NCBI RefSeq assembly: GCF_015160855.1
Contig: NZ_CP063373.1
Location: 1,550,001 to 1,614,000, forward strand
From: Streptomyces ferrugineus
GTDB lineage: Bacteria; Actinomycetota; Actinomycetes; Streptomycetales; Streptomycetaceae
Direction of reading: 5' to 3'
Length of the DNA: 64,000 nt
The notes beneath the pieces are model-generated. The model searched no databases. It had not been told where the DNA came from and worked only from the letters and a program-made list of their open reading frames with translations. Each line of letters opens with the position of its first letter. Positions within the stretch are counted from its first letter, which is position 1. Made by a program: the position numbers and the translations under genes. This document shows positions 62,048 to 64,000 of this stretch, piece by piece.

Positions 62048-64000
62048 TCACCGGAACGTCCGCAGCCGAAGGCTGTTCGACACCACGAACACGGACGAGA
62101 ACGCCATCGCGGCGCCCGCGATCATCGGGTTCAGCAACCCCGCCGCGGCCAGCGGCAACGCGGCCACGTTGTACCCGAAGGCCCACACGAGATTGCCCTT
62201 GATCGTGGCCAGCGTCCGCCGCGACAGCCGGATCGCGTCCGCCGCCACCCGGAGATCACCGCGCACCAGCGTCAGATCGCCCGCCTCGATCGCCGCGTCC
62301 GTCCCCGTGCCCATGGCGAGACCCAGATCGGCGGTGGCAAGCGCGGCCGCGTCGTTGACGCCGTCGCCGACCATGGCCACGCACCGCCCCTCGCGCTGCA
62401 GCCGCCGTACCGCTGCCACCTTGTCCTCGGGCAGGACCTGGGCGATCACCTGATCGATGCCGACCGCGTCCGCCACCGCCTCGGCGACCGTCCGGTTGTC
62501 CCCGGTCAGCAGCACCGGCGTGAGCCCCAGCGCGCGCAGTTCGCGCACCGCCTCGGCGCTGGTCTCCTTCACCGCGTCCGCGACGGCGACCACGCCGCGT
62601 GCCGCGCCGTCCCAGCCGACCACGACGGCCGTACGACCGTCCCTCTCGGCCTCGTCCCGCGCGCGGGCGAGCTCGGGTGGCAGCTCCTCGAAAAGGCGCC
62701 CCACCGCCACGGCACGGCCCTCCACACGCCCGCGGACGCCCAGTCCGGGGACGTTCTCGAACCCCTCGGCCTCCGGGAGCCGGCCGAGCCGCTCCTCGGC
62801 GCCCGCGGCGACCGCCCGCGCGACGGGGTGTTCGGAGGCGTGCTCCACGGCGCCCGCGAGCCGCAGCACCTGCTCCTCGTCGGCGCCCTCGGCCGCGTAC
62901 ACCCGCTGCAGGGCCATGCGCCCGGTGGTGACCGTGCCGGTCTTGTCCAGGACGACGGTGTCGACCCGGCGCGTGGACTCCAGCACCTCGGGGCCCTTGA
63001 TGAGGATGCCGAGCTGGGCGCCGCGCCCCGTGCCGACCATGAGGGCCGTGGGAGTGGCCAGGCCCAGGGCGCAGGGGCAGGCGATGATCAGTACCGCGAC
63101 GGCCGCGGTGAACGCGGCGACCGTGTCGTCGGTGACGCCGAGCCAGACCCCGAAGGTGGCGACGGCGAGGACGATGACCGCCGGTACGAAGACCGCGGAG
63201 ATCCGGTCGGCGAGCCGCTGCACCTCGGCCTTGCCGTTCTGCGCGTCCTCGACCAGCTTCGCCATCCGCGCGAGCTGGGTGTCGGCGCCGACCCGCGTCG
63301 CCTCGACCACGAGCCGCCCGCCCGCGTTGACCGTGGCCCCGGTGACCGCGTCCCCGACTACCACGTCCATCGGCACGGACTCGCCGGTCAGCATGGCGGC
63401 GTCCACCGCGGAGGCGCCCTCGACGACGGTGCCGTCGGTGGCGATCTTCTCGCCGGGCCGTACGACGAACCGGTCGCCGACGGCCAGCCGGTCGACGGGG
63501 ACGCGGACCTCGCGTCCTTCGCGCAGCACGGCGACGTCCTTCGCGCCGAGTTCCATCAGGGCACGCAGAGCGGCACCCGCGCGGCGCTTGGAGCGGGCCT
63601 CCAGATAGCGGCCGAGGAGGATGAAGGTGACGACGCCGGCGGCGACCTCGAGGTAGATCTGGGAGGCGCCGTCCATGCGGGAGACGGTGAAATCGAAGCC
63701 GTGGCGCATGCCGGGCATGCCCGCGTCGCCGAAGAACAGCGCCCACAGTGACCAGGCGAACGCGGCCAGCGTGCCCATCGAGATCAGCGTGTCCATGGTG
63801 GCCGCGCCGTGCCGGGCGTTGGTGAGCGCGGCCTTGTGGAAGGGCAGTCCGCCCCAGACGACGACCGGCGAGGCGAGGGTGAGCGCGAGCCACTGCCAGT
63901 TGTCGAACTGCAGGGCCGGGACCATCGACAGCACGATGACCGGGACGGCGAGCAGGGCGGAGACCGTCAGGCGCTGACGGTAGGCGGCCGGTTCGGCGTC
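62048..64000 (-). CDS. Copper-type P1B ATPase, C-terminal 650 residues (cut by window edge)
   Basis: The frame is open to the right edge, so the N-terminus (including any heavy-metal-binding domain) is missing. The visible part has the actuator motif TGESVPM, the metal-binding CPC in [19 protein letters not shown], the phosphorylation site DKTGTVTTG, the nucleotide-binding [11 protein letters not shown] with the P1B His-Pro dipeptide, and the hinge [20 protein letters not shown]. The last membrane helices contain [20 protein letters not shown], whose Asn/Met/Ser set is typical of Cu+ exporters. It likely exports copper. Confidence 0.93.
   Translation of the reverse strand, partial: DAEPAAYRQRLTVSALLAVPVIVLSMVPALQFDNWQWLALTLASPVVVWGGLPFHKAALTNARHGAATMDTLISMGTLAAFAWSLWALFFGDAGMPGMRHGFDFTVSRMDGASQIYLEVAAGVVTFILLGRYLEARSKRRAGAALRALMELGAKDVAVLREGREVRVPVDRLAVGDRFVVRPGEKIATDGTVVEGASAVDAAMLTGESVPMDVVVGDAVTGATVNAGGRLVVEATRVGADTQLARMAKLVEDAQNGKAEVQRLADRISAVFVPAVIVLAVATFGVWLGVTDDTVAAFTAAVAVLIIACPCALGLATPTALMVGTGRGAQLGILIKGPEVLESTRRVDTVVLDKTGTVTTGRMALQRVYAAEGADEEQVLRLAGAVEHASEHPVARAVAAGAEERLGRLPEAEGFENVPGLGVRGRVEGRAVAVGRLFEELPPELARARDEAERDGRTAVVVGWDGAARGVVAVADAVKETSAEAVRELRALGLTPVLLTGDNRTVAEAVADAVGIDQVIAQVLPEDKVAAVRRLQREGRCVAMVGDGVNDAAALATADLGLAMGTGTDAAIEAGDLTLVRGDLRVAADAIRLSRRTLATIKGNLVWAFGYNVAALPLAAAGLLNPMIAGAAMAFSSVFVVSNSLRLRTFR

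Overview
The window is high-GC actinobacterial chromosome, almost certainly Streptomyces. Support comes from the very high third-position GC, frequent GTG starts, 4-bp ATGA/GTGA gene overlaps, and recognisable Streptomyces core loci. These are the desferrioxamine genes desA-desF next to an accD1/hmgL/acdH leucine-catabolic operon, and further on a ribose locus, recD2 and citA. From memory, the gene order matches S. coelicolor from about SCO2785 down to SCO2730, in reverse. There are no rRNA or tRNA genes, phage genes, transposases or CRISPR arrays that I could see.

Layout. 1-4963: desferrioxamine synthesis and uptake (desC fragment, desB, desA, desF, desE) under two IdeR/DmdR-type iron boxes. 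5029-10729: minus-strand leucine/branched-chain acyl-CoA operon (carboxyltransferase, biotin carboxylase, HMG-CoA lyase, acyl-CoA dehydrogenase), with a divergent TetR repressor and two operator palindromes. 11.3-15.4 kb: secreted nuclease, a second acyl-CoA dehydrogenase with a TesB thioesterase, and a phosphatase-like protein. 15.5-19.8 kb: PucR-type regulator divergent from an agmatinase-family ureohydrolase that overlaps a TPP-dependent enzyme. 19.8-26.6 kb: small exported protein, two uncharacterised proteins, and two overlapping Ser/Thr kinases (FHA-kinase and kinase-TPR-WD40). 26.6-38.4 kb: mostly exported proteins (endonuclease I, beta-lactamase-like hydrolase, phytase-esterase-like protein, S37 peptidase, lipoprotein, GH3 glycosidase) around a fused ABC exporter. 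38.8-44.1 kb: two decayed genes, an alpha/beta hydrolase, MFS exporter, TIM-barrel protein, MarR-GNAT fusion and a RibD/DHFR-like reductase. 44.3-56.8 kb: carbohydrate block with an orphan binding lipoprotein, a LacI regulator divergent from a three-gene operon (Gfo/Idh/MocA, DUF993, isomerase), and a complete rbsR-rbsA-rbsCB-rbsK-rbsD operon with a strong terminator. 57.0-64.0 kb: DUF937-like protein, recD2, citA, interspersed repeats, and a truncated copper-type P-ATPase at the right edge.

Most notable observations. (1) Two separate convergent gene pairs (11.3-11.7 kb and 39.8-40.4 kb) carry tandem duplications whose unit spans the gene junction, so extra copies of both 3' ends lie between the genes. 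(2) The ureohydrolase/TPP-enzyme pair fits a ketoarginine-guanidinobutyrate route. (3) There is a coupled FHA-kinase/WD40-kinase module. (4) A permease-binding-protein fusion sits in the ribose operon. (5) Fragments of an internally deleted EPSP synthase and a frameshifted acetyltransferase lie side by side. (6) A LacI-controlled three-enzyme operon has an unassigned substrate.
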